DNA from: Roseobacter sp.
GTDB lineage: Bacteria; Pseudomonadota; Alphaproteobacteria; Rhodobacterales; Rhodobacteraceae
Length of the DNA: 13,030 bases
Direction: 5' to 3'
NCBI GenBank assembly: GCA_024636425.1
Contig: JAGXHB010000194.1
Span: 1 to 13,030, forward strand
The notes beneath the pieces are model-generated. The model searched no databases. It had not been told where the DNA came from and saw nothing but the letters and a program-made list of their open reading frames with translations. A program made the position numbers and the translations under genes. Below, one piece after another: positions 12,408 to 13,030 of this stretch. How positions within the stretch are numbered: the first letter of the stretch is position 1; every line of letters begins with the position of its first letter.

Positions 12408-13030
12408 GCGCTTGCCCCCAGCAGAGCGTCGAAGCTGGCCAGCGATGGGTGGGCGACGGCGACATCCTTGGGCAACGTCATGAGCCTCGGCGCCAGGCGT
12501 GATGCCAGGGCCTTGGTGTCCGGCACCTGGCCCGCATAAAGGTCAGCCGCCAGCAGATGCGCCAGTTCCGCCTCGCAGGCTTGCTCATGGGCGATGAAGA
12601 GTAGTTCGACCATGCGGCGGCAGGCATCCCGTCTTGGCAGGTCCCGTTGCAGCACCTTCCAGGCTTCGGCGTATTCGGTCCGGGGGAACAGGCTGTCGCG
12701 ATAGATCGAGCTCCACAGGGCCTGCGGTTTGCGCCGCAGGGCATGGATCACGTGATGGTAGTTGATGACGTGGACGCGATGCCCGTCGCCGCGCCCACGC
12801 GCCCGGGGGTGACTAACGACCAGGGAGCCGCCGAGAAACGCCTCGATGCGATCATCGTAAAGGTGGACACGCAGACGTTGCCCAATCAGCTGCGACGGTG
12901 CGCTGTAGAAGATGCTCTTGACCAGGAAACCGCCGGTCCGCGAGACCGGCACCACGATCTCGGTGAAGTCGGTAGTGCGCCGCTGCGGCAAAGGCTTCAG
13001 GTGGGCCCGTTCCGCCTGAACGGCTGCCGC
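12404..13030 (-). CDS. istA: IS21-family transposase IstA, C-terminal part only
   Basis: The frame is open to the right edge of the window; 208 codons of the C-terminal part are visible. The visible region carries the post-catalytic Mu-transposase beta-barrel part (FTEIVVPVSRTGGFLVKSIF then YSAPSQLIGQRLRVHLYDDR) and the helical tail (YHHVIHALRRKPQALWSSIY onward) known from IstA proteins of alphaproteobacteria. The N-terminal HTH and the DDE core lie outside the window. Its stop overlaps the istB start by 4 nt. No break is seen in the visible part. Confidence 0.93.
   Translation of the reverse strand, partial: AAAVQAERAHLKPLPQRRTTDFTEIVVPVSRTGGFLVKSIFYSAPSQLIGQRLRVHLYDDRIEAFLGGSLVVSHPRARGRGDGHRVHVINYHHVIHALRRKPQALWSSIYRDSLFPRTEYAEAWKVLQRDLPRRDACRRMVELLFIAHEQACEAELAHLLAADLYAGQVPDTKALASRLAPRLMTLPKDVAVAHPSLASFDALLGASA

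Larger units (their letters stand above)
11502..13030 (-). mobile_element. IS21-family insertion sequence, right part, cut by the window
   Basis: istA and istB lie on the minus strand, and the element's istB-side end is at about 11502, where the plus strand starts TGTAGAGCG as IS21 ends do (terminal TG/CA). Just inside, the 11-bp CAACCACCTTG is repeated at 11512-11522 and 11534-11544, 22 bp apart, which fits the multiple terminal repeats of this family. The istA-side end is beyond the window, so target duplication cannot be tested. Confidence 0.85.

Noticed and set aside
11646..12539. 297-aa plus-strand ORF over istB
   Set aside because: Antisense to istB, which has complete Walker motifs.
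1..13030. CRISPR arrays, tRNA or rRNA genes
   Set aside because: No regularly spaced long repeats and no cloverleaf or rRNA-like sequence were seen on reading both strands.

Overview
The window looks like an accessory, transposon-flanked stretch of a GC-rich alphaproteobacterial genome or plasmid, most plausibly Rhodobacterales (Paracoccus/Rhodobacter/Roseobacter type). This rests on the recognisable style of several proteins (an alphaproteobacterial DUF1612/HTH-like protein, an ArsR-rhodanese fusion, IS427-type and IS21-type insertion sequences), high GC coding DNA and tightly overlapped operons. No rRNA, tRNA or CRISPR array was seen. Species cannot be told from the sequence alone.

Layout, left to right. 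(1) 1-561: the 5' end of an IS5-family (IS427-like) element on the minus strand, cut by the window edge, with its two transposase frames joined by an A4G5 slippery run and its start codon buried in a hairpin. (2) 697-1820: a 19-codon basic leader ORF overlapping, by ATGA, a DUF1612/winged-helix-like gene that carries a single in-frame TGA and is called a pseudogene. (3) 1902-4027 (minus): an OmpR-type response regulator followed by an EnvZ-like histidine kinase, overlapping by 4 nt. (4) 4209-5307 (plus, divergent from the regulator): a secreted Met-rich EF-hand protein, a 37-aa membrane peptide and a DUF302 protein, probably one transcription unit, and likely the target of the adjacent two-component system in a periplasmic metal or envelope response. 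A worn stretch of coding debris follows (about 5308-5693). (5) 5690-8099 (minus): metallo-beta-lactamase-fold hydrolase (persulfide-dioxygenase-like), MFS transporter and DsrE protein, each joined to the next by a 4-nt ATGA overlap. Divergent from them at 8203-8874 is an ArsR-family repressor fused to a rhodanese domain. A 7-bp-arm palindrome lies in the shared promoter. Together these look like a reactive-sulfur sensing and disposal module. (6) 8986-10550 (plus): a HipB/HipA toxin-antitoxin pair very close to the E. coli type, with three ATGATC-containing repeats exactly 27 bp apart in its promoter. (7) 10580-about 11422 (minus): an unrecognised helix-turn-helix protein whose upstream region is cut off by (8) an IS21-family element (istB, istA; 11502 to the right edge).

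The parts most worth a second look are the sulfur module (unusual metal ligands in the hydrolase and no cysteine in the DNA-binding half of the repressor), the two-component/EF-hand/DUF302 cluster with its perfect 14-bp intergenic hairpin, and the phased repeats ahead of hipBA. No wholly new defence or mobile system could be shown from sequence reading alone.
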